Assembly: GCA_944328445.1 (NCBI GenBank) | Contig: CALVHO010000006.1 | Coordinates: 27,384-91,383 of the forward strand | DNA: 64,000 bases | Direction: 5' to 3' | Origin: an uncultured Clostridia bacterium | GTDB taxonomy: Bacteria > Bacillota > Clostridia > Christensenellales > Borkfalkiaceae | Shown here: positions 28,752 to 36,882 of the stretch, in pieces | How positions within the stretch are numbered: the first letter of the stretch is position 1 | Layout of the letters: each line of letters opens with the position of its first letter | Notes under the pieces: model-generated | The model's database searches: none | What the model was told of the DNA's origin: nothing | The model's input: only the letters and a program-made list of their open reading frames with translations | Program-made: the position numbers and the translations under genes

Positions 28752-30437
28752 TCAAAGCCAAAGCAAATTGTTGACGCAGACGGTGCCTTCCGAACGGAAA
28801 CACAGGTACGCCACGCTCGAAAAACTTTGCAGCGGCATGTTCACGCCGTCTTTGAAGTCCTTGGCGCCGAGCACGTGGTTGGTCCAGCAATCGCCGCCGG
28901 GCACGCGCAGCACGCGGGTGAAAAAGCTCTTCTGCTCGCCCTCGCACACGCAGAGGGATACGGTCAGTTCGGCATCCGCGGGACTGTACACGTCGAATTT
29001 GAGGAGGGCGTTTTCGGCGGGGCGGTAGCGCCCGTCGCCGAAGCGGTACAGCCGCAGCCCGTACGGGGAATAGGCACCCTTGATGCCGTGCGGCCCGTCG
29101 GCGAGGCGCACGGGCGCGGGGTCGCCGTACAGGAAGCAGCCCGCCAGCAGCGAACTTTCCGCGTCGTCGGGGGCAAAGCTCCCCGCCCCCTCCCCGCTCG
29201 CGTAGAGGATGCGGCAGCGGTCGGTCATATTTGCGTATCCGTGCTCCACCTTCTTCACGGCGATCTTGGAAGAGACGCAGAACCCGCTGCTGTACTCGGC
29301 GCCCGCAAAGGCATACACGCGGGCGGCACCCTTGTAAGCGTTGAGGTAAAAGAGCATGTCTCCCTCCTCGTCCACACGTTTTAAGGGGCAGAGCGCCCAG
29401 TCGCGGGTGTCGCTGTCGGGGTTGTCTTCCGCCATGTACGCATGCACGTCGCTCACCTCGCCGTCGCGGTCGAGGCGCACCCGCGCCACGAGGTCTCCCC
29501 CGTCCTCGTCGATGCAGATCTCCAAGGGCGCGGGGATGAACATCTCCATGCCTTTCAGGTACTTGCCGAGGAAGGCGAACAGGTCGTCCAGCCCGTGCTT
29601 GCCGATGAAGCCGTTGTAGCGCACGGCGAAGAAAAAGGACTTGTCGGCGTCGGGGTTGATGCGCGCGTAGGTATCGAAGGCGCGGTCGGCCTCGAAATTT
29701 TCGTCGTTGGTGGAACAGAGCATCAGCACGGGGCAGCGCGCGTAGGGCGCGTAGGCCTGCGACTCGACGCCCGCCAGGAAGCGGTAGCGCTCGTCGTCCA
29801 TGGCGAGGTCGTTGTCCTGGCCGAACTTGTGCACGCCGCGGTAGGCGCGCCAGCCGCCCGCACAGACGGGCACCGCGCAGGAGAGGCCCTCTGCCGTGGC
29901 CGCCAGCTGCCAGACGATCTCGCCGCCCGCTTTGAGGCCGACGGCGCCGATGCGGCCGATGCAGTCGAGGGAACGCAGGTAGCGCAGCGCGTAGCGCGCG
30001 ACGGCCACCCATTCGTACCAGCTCGTCTCTTGCGCCGTCTCGTCGGCGTAGTCGATGTGCCGCCCCGCCTGGCGCAGGTTGGCATACGGGACGGTCTTGG
30101 GGTAGACGGTGTAACCCGCGGTATCCTCCCATGCGCCGCGGTAATCGGGCATGAGCACGGCGTACCCCTTCCGCGCGAACAGCTTTGCCAGTTCACGGTC
30201 GGCCGTGCGGCCGCAGTCGGGCATGACGAGCACGGCGGGCAGCGTTCCGCCCTTGTCGGGCATGGCAAAGACGGCGAAAATGTTGACGCGCTCGCCGCCC
30301 GCCTCCCTGCCGGGGAAGCGGACATAGCGCAGGATGACGTTGTCCTCGGTCGTCTCTTCGGATACGGTGCCCTCGACGGGCAGCGTGTCGTCGAAGCCGC
30401 TCCATAGCGTCACGGGGGTCAGGATCTTGTTCGGCAA
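28752..30437 (-). CDS. Alpha/beta-hydrolase-fold protein lacking the usual nucleophile
   Basis: 561 aa: a dienelactone-hydrolase/acetylxylan-esterase-like N-terminal domain (about 1-290) and a C-terminal region of about 270 residues of beta-rich character. At the nucleophile elbow, where G-x-S-x-G is expected, the sequence is AVGLKAGGEIVW, so Lys replaces Ser. The acid loop reads CSTNDENFEADRAFD and a His follows in GFIGKHGLDDL. Either the protein is a non-hydrolytic member or uses another residue. The start is TTG 30437 with AAGGAGAG eight bases upstream. Located after sbcC; functional link unknown. Confidence 0.75.
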   Translation of the reverse strand: MPNKILTPVTLWSGFDDTLPVEGTVSEETTEDNVILRYVRFPGREAGGERVNIFAVFAMPDKGGTLPAVLVMPDCGRTADRELAKLFARKGYAVLMPDYRGAWEDTAGYTVYPKTVPYANLRQAGRHIDYADETAQETSWYEWVAVARYALRYLRSLDCIGRIGAVGLKAGGEIVWQLAATAEGLSCAVPVCAGGWRAYRGVHKFGQDNDLAMDDERYRFLAGVESQAYAPYARCPVLMLCSTNDENFEADRAFDTYARINPDADKSFFFAVRYNGFIGKHGLDDLFAFLGKYLKGMEMFIPAPLEICIDEDGGDLVARVRLDRDGEVSDVHAYMAEDNPDSDTRDWALCPLKRVDEEGDMLFYLNAYKGAARVYAFAGAEYSSGFCVSSKIAVKKVEHGYANMTDRCRILYASGEGAGSFAPDDAESSLLAGCFLYGDPAPVRLADGPHGIKGAYSPYGLRLYRFGDGRYRPAENALLKFDVYSPADAELTVSLCVCEGEQKSFFTRVLRVPGGDCWTNHVLGAKDFKDGVNMPLQSFSSVAYLCFRSEGTVCVNNLLWL

Positions 30438-30450
30438 AATGCACTCTCCT

Positions 30451-33108
30451 TCAATCGCGGATCTCGATGCGCGAGCTGCCGTTTTCCGCGGCGCCCGTCA
30501 CGACGATCTTATGATCGATGCGGTGTTTCAATTCTTCGATATGCGAGATCAGCCCGATGGTGAAATGTTTGTTTTTCAGCTTTTCGAGGCTGTCGATGAC
30601 CAGTTCCACGAGCTTTTCGTCCAAGGTACCGAAGCCCTCGTCCAGGAAGAAAAACTCGATGGGTTTGAGCGATTTGGCGTAGATGGCGGCCGACAGGGCC
30701 AGCGCCAGCGACAGCGATACGAGGAAGGTCTCCCCGCCCGACATCGTATTGACGCCGCGCAGCTGCCCGCCCGCCAGGTTATCCCCGATGAAAAAGCCCT
30801 GGCTGTAACGGATGAAGTACCGCCCGCCCGTCAGGTGCAGGAGGGTGCCGCTCGCCTGCAAGGCGATGTCCGCAAGGTATTCGGAGGCGACGAACTCCAT
30901 AAAATTGTTGCCGCGGACGAGCTCGCGCAGCCTGGAAACGAGGTCCAGCCTGCCTTTGAGGGCGGCGTGCTCCTTTTCCAGCCCACGCCGCACTTCCAGC
31001 CGACGTTGCAGCTCGGCGCAGCGGCTTTCGAGCACGGCGCAGCCCTCGGCGGCGCGGCGCCTGGCGTCGGCGCAGCGGTCGAAGGCCTCCTTCGCGCGCA
31101 AAAACTCCTCTTCGGCCACGGCGGGCGGCACGCCGCCCTCACTCAAAAGCCGCAGGTTGGCCTCCGTTTCCAAGAGCCCGCGCGCGTGTTCTTGCAGACG
31201 CTTTTCGGCCGCCGCGGCGTCGGGAAAAGCGGCGATCACTTCGTCCGCCTCTTCCTCCCGCGTGAACCCGCCCGCCTCCATGGCCGCGCGCAGCGCGGCG
31301 GCGTCCTCGGCAGCGGCAGCGGCGTATTGCTGCAACAGCGCCTCGGCGCGGGCGGTCTCCACGTCGGCCGCGGACGCGCGCCCGCGCGCATCCTCCGCAC
31401 GCTTACGCAGCAGGGCAAGGGCGTCGGAAAGCTCCTTTTTCTGCCCTTGCAGCCCGCGCACGGCCGCGGCGGGGTCGGCCTCGCCCACGGCCTCGCGGAT
31501 GCGCGCGCGCACCGTTTGCAGGCGCGCCTCTGCGGAGCGCACGCCCTCTTCGGCCGAGCGCAGCGCCGTTTCCGCCTCGGTGACGGCGGCTTCGGCGCGG
31601 ATGCGTTCCGCTTCGGCGGCGTGCGCCGCGCCCTGCAACGCCTCTCGGGCGGCGGCGCGGCGGCGGTATTCGTCCAGCAGCGCGGAAAGGTCCTCCCCTT
31701 TTTGCGCCGTCCGTTCACGGTAATAGTCCACGAGCGACGCCAGTTCCCGCTCCGTCCAGGCGTAGAGTTCCCCTTCGGGCGGGAAGCGGCGGCGCAGTTC
31801 GCCGTACTTTTCCTCAAAATGGCGCAGGGCGCGGCCGTATTCGCCGCGCAGCAGCGCGCCCTCGGCCCTGCCGCGCAGGAAGGCGCCGATGTCCTCTTCC
31901 CCGCCCGCGGCCGCCGCGGCCTTTTCGGCCTTGGCGCGCGCCGCCTGCAAGGCCGCCTGCCGCGCGGCGAGCTGCCGCTGCGCCGAAGACAGGATGGCCG
32001 CGGCCTTTTCCTTCTCCTTGCAAAGCGACGCCTCTTCGGCGGCGTCCTTGGCGGCAAAACCTGCCGCCGTCAGCTTCGCCGCGCACGCTTCCAGCTTTGC
32101 CGACAGCGCGGCTTCCTCGCCCGTTTCGCGCAAGGACTGCAAAAAGGCAGCGGCTTCCGCCCCCTCCTGCCGCGCGCGCTCGCGCGCGGCCGAAGCCTTT
32201 TTTTCCTCCGCGGCGCGCGCCGCGGCGCGCGCCCGCAAGGCGGCTATCTCTTTGGCGGGGGCCAGCCGCTGCAAGCCCGCGCGCACGGCGTTCATCTCCC
32301 CTTCCCGGGCGAGAAACTCTTCGCGCCGCCCGCACAGCGCCGCATAGCGGGCGTACTTTTCACGGGCCTCCTTCATGCGGGAAAACTCTTCCTGCAACAG
32401 GCCGAAGCGCTTATCCAGCTCCGCGCGCTCGGCCGCGAGCGCCGCGGCCTGACCGCGCAGGGCCGAAAGCGCCTCCTCGCCCGCGTCGGCATACCCTTTC
32501 AGCTCCCCTTCCTTGGCGTCGAAAGCGGACTTGACGGCGGCGTACCGCTCGCGGATGCGCTCGTTGAGCCCCGCGCCGTATTTGTCCAGCCCGAACAGGC
32601 GGGAGATCAGCTGCAAACGCTCGGAGCGGTCGGCCTTGACGAACTGCGCGAACTCGCCCTGCGGCAGCGCGATGCACTTTTTGAAATCCTCGAAGGAGAT
32701 GCCCACCAGCGCCGCGATGGCGGCGTTGCCCTGCTTGACCCCGTCGGCGACGGCCATGAGCCGCCCGTCCTTCCACTCGGACAGGCGCAGCGTCTGCAAC
32801 GAATTTTTGCGGCGGATGCCTCGCTCGACGCGGAAACGGCGGCGCTCTCCCGCTTCGGCCGTTTCAAAGTCGAAAACGACGTAGGCGCTGTCGCAGTTGT
32901 AGTTGATCATGTCGGCCGCGACGCCGCTGCGGACGCGGTCCACCTTGCCGTAAAGCGCAAAGACGATGCTGTCGAGGATGGTGGTCTTGCCGCTGCCCGT
33001 GTCCCCGAAAATGCCGAAGATGCCGCCCGCGCTCAGGCGGGTGAAATCGACGACGGCCTTTTCCGAAAAGCTGTTGATCCCGCAAAATTCAAGGCGCTCA
33101 GGCTTCAT
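30451..33108 (-). CDS. sbcC: Exonuclease SbcCD, ATPase subunit
   Basis: 885 aa SMC-like protein, shorter than the usual 1000-1050 aa. Walker A GDTGSGKTT (35-43), long Ala/Arg/Glu-rich coiled coil, then ABC signature NTMSGGETFLVSLSLALA and Walker B FFFLDEGFGTLDE. A CxxC zinc hook in the middle of the coiled coil is not visible, which is notable since most SbcC/Rad50 dimerise through it. Acts with SbcD on hairpins and blocked DNA ends. Overlaps sbcD by 11 bp. Confidence 0.93.
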   Translation of the reverse strand: MKPERLEFCGINSFSEKAVVDFTRLSAGGIFGIFGDTGSGKTTILDSIVFALYGKVDRVRSGVAADMINYNCDSAYVVFDFETAEAGERRRFRVERGIRRKNSLQTLRLSEWKDGRLMAVADGVKQGNAAIAALVGISFEDFKKCIALPQGEFAQFVKADRSERLQLISRLFGLDKYGAGLNERIRERYAAVKSAFDAKEGELKGYADAGEEALSALRGQAAALAAERAELDKRFGLLQEEFSRMKEAREKYARYAALCGRREEFLAREGEMNAVRAGLQRLAPAKEIAALRARAAARAAEEKKASAARERARQEGAEAAAFLQSLRETGEEAALSAKLEACAAKLTAAGFAAKDAAEEASLCKEKEKAAAILSSAQRQLAARQAALQAARAKAEKAAAAAGGEEDIGAFLRGRAEGALLRGEYGRALRHFEEKYGELRRRFPPEGELYAWTERELASLVDYYRERTAQKGEDLSALLDEYRRRAAAREALQGAAHAAEAERIRAEAAVTEAETALRSAEEGVRSAEARLQTVRARIREAVGEADPAAAVRGLQGQKKELSDALALLRKRAEDARGRASAADVETARAEALLQQYAAAAAEDAAALRAAMEAGGFTREEEADEVIAAFPDAAAAEKRLQEHARGLLETEANLRLLSEGGVPPAVAEEEFLRAKEAFDRCADARRRAAEGCAVLESRCAELQRRLEVRRGLEKEHAALKGRLDLVSRLRELVRGNNFMEFVASEYLADIALQASGTLLHLTGGRYFIRYSQGFFIGDNLAGGQLRGVNTMSGGETFLVSLSLALALSAAIYAKSLKPIEFFFLDEGFGTLDEKLVELVIDSLEKLKNKHFTIGLISHIEELKHRIDHKIVVTGAAENGSSRIEIRD

Positions 33109-34267
33109 CTTCCGCCTCCGTGAGGGACAGGAACAGCTCCGTCAGTTCTTTGGGCGCGTCCTCGCCGTACAGGCTGCGGTAGTAGGCGGAAAACAGCTCC
33201 GAAGAGGACATCTGCCGCCGCGAAACGCCCGCAAGGCTTTCGCCCCCGTCCCCCTGCACGACGGGCAGGATGGAGACGAGGCCTTCGTTGGCCTCTTTGA
33301 GGGCGCGCACCTGCGCCGAAACGAGCGGCTCGCGCAGGTAGAGCGTCAGTTCCACGTAGGCGCCCGGGTACTTGCCGAGCAGCGCCGCGCCCTCCTCCGC
33401 GCCGTTTGCGGACAGGCGCACCAGCTGCCTGCCCGCGGTGAGCGGCACCTCGTGCAGGCCGTGCACGCCGCTCTCGTCGAGATCGAAGACGACGACGCTC
33501 TTTTCGCATCCCGCCTCGTCAAAGGAGTATTGCAAGATCGAACCGCTGTAATACACGTTTCCGCGGAAATGCTGCCGCCTGTGCAGGTGGCCGAGCGCCG
33601 TATACGCACAGGGCGGGAGCAGGGAGAGCGGCACGGCGCGGGCGCCGCCGAGGTCGATCTCGCGTTCGCCCTCGCTGACCTTCCCGCCCGCCACGAACAG
33701 GTGCGACAAAAAGACGGAAGGCAAGCCCTCGGCGCACGCGGCCTGCCCTTCGGCGATCCAGCGGCGCATCTTGTCGGCAAAGCTCTCGCCGGGGGCCAGC
33801 TCTTCGCCGCAGCGCGCCTCGTTCGGGTACGGGAGCACGTTCACGTACACACGCCCGCCCGTGCGGCCGCGGAACACGATGTGGTTGGTGCCCGCCTCGA
33901 CGGCGCAGACGGCGCGGTCCCCGCCCGTGGCGGGCACGCGGCGGCCGTTGCCGAAGATGTAGATGCCCTGCTCTTCGGCCAGCACGCCCGCCGCCGTCAG
34001 GCGCACGTTGTCGTCATGGTTGCCGCTGATGGCCAAAACGCAGCGGTCCTTGCCCGCGATCGCCTTCACGGCGGCGTAAAAGACGCTCTCCGCCCGCGCG
34101 GACGGGAGATAGTTGTCAAAGACGTCGCCCGCCACCAGCACGAGCTCCACACCCTCGCGGTCACAGACGGAGGCTATTTCGTTGAGGACGGCGGCCTGTT
34201 CGTCCAGCCGCTCCCTGCCGGCCAACCGTTTGCCGATGTGCCAGTCGGAGGTGTGTAAGATCTTCAT
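33098..34267 (-). CDS. sbcD: Exonuclease SbcCD, nuclease subunit
   Basis: 389 aa Mre11-type metallophosphoesterase. Metal-site motifs MKILHTSDWHIGKRL, LVLVAGDVFDNYLP, ISGNHDD and FLSHLFVAGG, YTALGHLHRRQ are intact. The leader from the predicted start near 34350 is about 80 nt and no good ribosome site precedes ATG 34267. Its promoter abuts the divergent promoter of the DnaD-like gene. Confidence 0.94.
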   Translation of the reverse strand: MKILHTSDWHIGKRLAGRERLDEQAAVLNEIASVCDREGVELVLVAGDVFDNYLPSARAESVFYAAVKAIAGKDRCVLAISGNHDDNVRLTAAGVLAEEQGIYIFGNGRRVPATGGDRAVCAVEAGTNHIVFRGRTGGRVYVNVLPYPNEARCGEELAPGESFADKMRRWIAEGQAACAEGLPSVFLSHLFVAGGKVSEGEREIDLGGARAVPLSLLPPCAYTALGHLHRRQHFRGNVYYSGSILQYSFDEAGCEKSVVVFDLDESGVHGLHEVPLTAGRQLVRLSANGAEEGAALLGKYPGAYVELTLYLREPLVSAQVRALKEANEGLVSILPVVQGDGGESLAGVSRRQMSSSELFSAYYRSLYGEDAPKELTELFLSLTEAEDEA

Positions 34268-34327
34268 GCAACGCAGAGCAAAGCAAGGCCGAATTTCGCC
34301 TGTTTCCGATTTTGTGGCGAAATGCCC

Positions 34328-34356
34328 TTGCTTTTACGGCAAATAATTTATATAAT
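34328..34356 (+). promoter_or_regulatory. Promoter of the DnaD-like gene
   Basis: TTGCTT (34328-34333), 17 bp, TATAAT (34351-34356). The -10 box is directly adjacent to the opposing -10 box of sbcD, so RNA polymerase cannot occupy both. Confidence 0.8.
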
Positions 34357-34385
34357 AGTATAGCGCAAAGCGGGAAATAAATCAA
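34357..34385 (-). promoter_or_regulatory. Promoter of sbcDC
   Basis: Minus strand TTGATT (34380-34385), 17 bp, TATACT (34357-34362). Faces the plus-strand promoter at 34328-34356 with no gap between the two -10 hexamers. Confidence 0.7.
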
Positions 34386-34407
34386 GCGTTACGCGGAGTT
34401 TTGCCAG

Positions 34408-36177
34408 ATGGGTTTTTGTTCTTATTCCAATGAATTTTCGCAGTCGTCCTACACGAACGTCGAAAACCAGTTCATCCAGAAATACATGGCGCTGGGCGAG
34501 GGTGACGCCGTAAAAGTCTACCTCTTCGGCCTGTACCTTTGCCAGAACGTGCAGGGGGACTATTCCCTGGCCGAGGCGGCCAAAACGCTCAACCTGCCCG
34601 AAGAGACGGTGACGGAGTATTTCCGCTTTTGGGAAGATTTCGACCTGTTGGAGATCGTCACCTACGAGCCCTTCGCCGTGCGCTACTTCCCCGCCGACTA
34701 CGCCAAGGGCAAGCCCAAACGCATCCGCGGGGAAAAGTATACCGACTTCAACAAGGCGCTGCAATCGCTGATGCCGAAGCGCATGATCTCCTCCACCGAA
34801 TTCATGAAGTACTTTTCGGTCATGGAAGAATACGGCGTCAAGCCCGAGGCCATGCTGCTGATCGTGCGCTACTGCCTCGACCTCAAAGGCGAAAACATCG
34901 CGGCCAACTACATCCTGCAAGTGGCGAAAAATTTCGCCGCCGAAGGCGCCGTCACGGTGGAGCAGGTGGAAGGCAAGCTCTCGGGCTACCTCGTGCAAAA
35001 CAGCGAACTTTCCGAAGTGCTCCGCGCCCTCGGCTCTTCCAAAAAGCCCGAGCCCGAGGACCACAAGCTGTTCAAAAAGTGGACGGAAGAATTCGGCTTC
35101 GGCAAAGACGCGGTCGTGTTCACGGCCAAAAAGGTCAAGCGCGGCGGCATCGCGGGGCTGGACCGCACCCTCACGGAGCTGTACGCCAACAAAAAATTCG
35201 GGCCCGCCGAAATCGGGGAATTCCTCGACGGCAAGGAGACGCTGCGCGCCCTGACGCTGGAAGTCGCCAAGGAGCTGGGCGTGTACTGCGCCGTCGTGGA
35301 GACGTACACGGACAACTTCGTCAGCGGCTGGCTGGCGGACGGCTTCGACGCCCCTTCCCTCGTCGTGCTGGCGAAATACTGCTTCCGCCGCGAAAAGAAA
35401 TCCTTTGAAAAGATGGACGAGCTTTTGAAAAAGCTCTCCTCCCTCGGCGCCGTTTCCGCGGAGAGCATCGCCGCCTACATCGAAAACGAGGCCCGCGAAC
35501 GCGCCTTCGCGGGCGAAGTGCTGCGCGCGACGGGCGCGCAGCGGCGTGTGACGAACTGGGACCGCGACTGCCTGCAAAACTGGCGGCGCTGGGGCTTTTC
35601 GGACGAGATGATCCTCAAAGCCGCGGCCCTGGCCGAGGGCAAGGCCAGCCCCGTCCCCTACATCACCTCCGTGCTCTCTTCGTGGAAGGCGGAGGGCGTG
35701 TTCAGCCCCGCGCAGATCGGGAGCCGCGCGCCCGCCCAAAAGGACGAGGGCGCCCGCGAGCGGGAGCGCGAAGCGGCACGGCGGGTGCAGAGCTACTACT
35801 TCAACCTGCGCGAAAAGGCGAAGGACCGCGCCGAACACTACCGCAAACTGGCCGAATCAGACGAGGCGTTTGCCCGCAACGAGGACGCGCTGCGCGCGGC
35901 CGAGATCGCGCTGGCCAAGGCCGAGGCGCTCGGCGGAGACGTGCAGACCCTTTCCGCGCAGCTGGACGGGTACAGACGGGAACGCGCCGACATCCTCGCG
36001 CGGCTGCACCTGCGCGAAGAGATGCTCGAACCGCAATACCGCTGCAAGAAGTGCAACGACACGGGCTTCGACAAGGACGGCAACGTGTGCGACTGCTACC
36101 GCAAATTCGTTTCGGAAGCAAGCGCGGACGAACGGCTGGAAAACATCCTCGACGCCTATTCCGACATCGACATCTGA
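34408..36177 (+). CDS. DnaD-like replication protein fused to a helicase-loader N-terminal zinc domain
   Basis: 589 aa. Residues about 1-450 contain DnaD-type segments: a winged-helix-like N-terminus (GDAVKVYLFGLYLCQN, YFRFWEDFDLLEIVTYEPF) and repeated DnaD C-domain-like units, one ending DCLQNWRRWGFSDEMILKAA and VPYITSVLSSWKAEGV. Residues about 455-565 look like the N-terminal domain of clostridial DnaC/DnaI loaders: Arg/Glu-rich helices, then a zinc-type cluster with Cys at 546, 549, 561 and 563 (RCKKCNDTGF, CDCYRKF). The AAA+ ATPase that normally follows in DnaC/DnaI is absent; the gene ends 26 residues later at a strong terminator. Probably helps open or load DnaB, inferred from domains only. 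GGAG ribosome site before ATG 34408. Confidence 0.8.
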   Translation: MGFCSYSNEFSQSSYTNVENQFIQKYMALGEGDAVKVYLFGLYLCQNVQGDYSLAEAAKTLNLPEETVTEYFRFWEDFDLLEIVTYEPFAVRYFPADYAKGKPKRIRGEKYTDFNKALQSLMPKRMISSTEFMKYFSVMEEYGVKPEAMLLIVRYCLDLKGENIAANYILQVAKNFAAEGAVTVEQVEGKLSGYLVQNSELSEVLRALGSSKKPEPEDHKLFKKWTEEFGFGKDAVVFTAKKVKRGGIAGLDRTLTELYANKKFGPAEIGEFLDGKETLRALTLEVAKELGVYCAVVETYTDNFVSGWLADGFDAPSLVVLAKYCFRREKKSFEKMDELLKKLSSLGAVSAESIAAYIENEARERAFAGEVLRATGAQRRVTNWDRDCLQNWRRWGFSDEMILKAAALAEGKASPVPYITSVLSSWKAEGVFSPAQIGSRAPAQKDEGAREREREAARRVQSYYFNLREKAKDRAEHYRKLAESDEAFARNEDALRAAEIALAKAEALGGDVQTLSAQLDGYRRERADILARLHLREEMLEPQYRCKKCNDTGFDKDGNVCDCYRKFVSEASADERLENILDAYSDIDI

Positions 36178-36201
36178 CCCGCGCGCCCGCGAAAAACACG
36201 C

Positions 36202-36245
36202 AAAGAGCCGCGGGGCGGGCCGAACGGCCCGCCCCGCGGCTCTTT
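36202..36245. terminator. Bidirectional intrinsic terminator
   Basis: Perfect 20 bp inverted repeat with GAAC loop; ends in TTT on both strands. Serves the DnaD-like gene on plus and the 138-aa unknown gene on minus. Confidence 0.88.
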
Positions 36246-36661
36246 CATTTTCCGTCCGCCGCGGCGATGCGCGCGGCCGCCTCGCACAGCGGCGCCATCG
36301 TGCCGCCGCCGAGGTCGAGATAGATGCAGCGGCCGTCGTAGCCGCCCATGTAATGACGGATAAGGTTGAAGCCGCGAAAATCTCCGCGCAGCTCCGCGAG
36401 CAGGCGGTCGAAGGGGTACCCCTCGCTGTATTCCTTGGCGGGGAACACAAATTCCAGCCACATCCCCTCGCGCATGCGCTCGCGGGTGATGCGGTCGATG
36501 CTGACGCCGAAAGCGGGCAAGGCGACCGCGCGCGCCGTCGTTTCGTCCCACGCGGCCAGCACGGCCGCAAACCCTTCGCTGCCGCGCCCGCAGACCGTCT
36601 TTTCGCCGCCGCGATAGACGGCGATGCTGTCCGCCCCGTGCACGTCTCGTACCACTCCCAT
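36245..36661 (-). CDS. Unknown 138-aa protein
   Basis: Not recognised. No signal peptide or membrane helix; a soluble alpha/beta composition with motifs HGADSIAVYRGGEKTV, WLEFVFPAKEYSEGYPFDRL and the Gly-rich IYLDLGGGTMAPL. ATG 36661 follows GGAGGCGG, its promoter (36732-36760) is near consensus and it ends on a shared terminator, so it is a separate transcription unit and very likely real. Confidence 0.7.
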   Translation of the reverse strand: MGVVRDVHGADSIAVYRGGEKTVCGRGSEGFAAVLAAWDETTARAVALPAFGVSIDRITRERMREGMWLEFVFPAKEYSEGYPFDRLLAELRGDFRGFNLIRHYMGGYDGRCIYLDLGGGTMAPLCEAAARIAAADGK

Positions 36662-36731
36662 TGTTCCGCCTCCACGCCGCCCCGTACGGGCGCTTTTTTA
36701 TCGCGCGCCCGCAGGCGCGCCCTTCCTTCTT

Positions 36732-36760
36732 ATTATACCGCGCGCGGGCTCCGTTTGCAA
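36732..36760 (-). promoter_or_regulatory. Promoter of the unknown 138-aa gene
   Basis: Minus strand TTGCAA (36755-36760), 17 bp, TATAAT (36732-36737). Leader about 64 nt. Confidence 0.78.
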
Positions 36761-36788
36761 CGCCGCGAGGACAAAATTTTTGTGAAAA

Positions 36789-36822
36789 AATTTATATAAA
36801 ATTTTAACCAATTTATATAAAA
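36789..36822. promoter_or_regulatory. Paired TTTATATAAA palindromes (candidate RHH operator)
   Basis: Two identical 13 bp copies of AATTTATATAAAA at 36789-36801 and 36810-36822. Each contains the perfect 10 bp palindrome TTTATATAAA, and the copies are exactly 21 bp apart, two helical turns. They lie directly upstream of the -35 of the RHH-clpB operon. Confidence 0.6.
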
Positions 36823-36824
36823 CA

Positions 36825-36841
36825 CTTGACAAATTTTGACC
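36825..36841 (+). promoter_or_regulatory. CtsR-like heptad repeat overlapping the -35
   Basis: CTTGACA-AAT-TTTGACC; on the other strand GGTCAAA-ATT-TGTCAAG. The Firmicute heat-shock repressor CtsR binds direct heptads of RGTCAAA separated by 3 bp, often at clp genes. One heptad is perfect, the other matches at five positions. Confidence 0.5.
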
Positions 36842-36853
36842 GCGCGCTATAAT
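36826..36853 (+). promoter_or_regulatory. Promoter of the RHH-clpB operon
   Basis: TTGACA (36826-36831), 16 bp, TATAAT (36848-36853): both consensus hexamers. TSS expected near 36860, then AAGGAGG and ATG 36883. Confidence 0.85.
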
Positions 36854-36882
36854 GGAAGTACGATGAAAAAAGGAGGAAAGCC

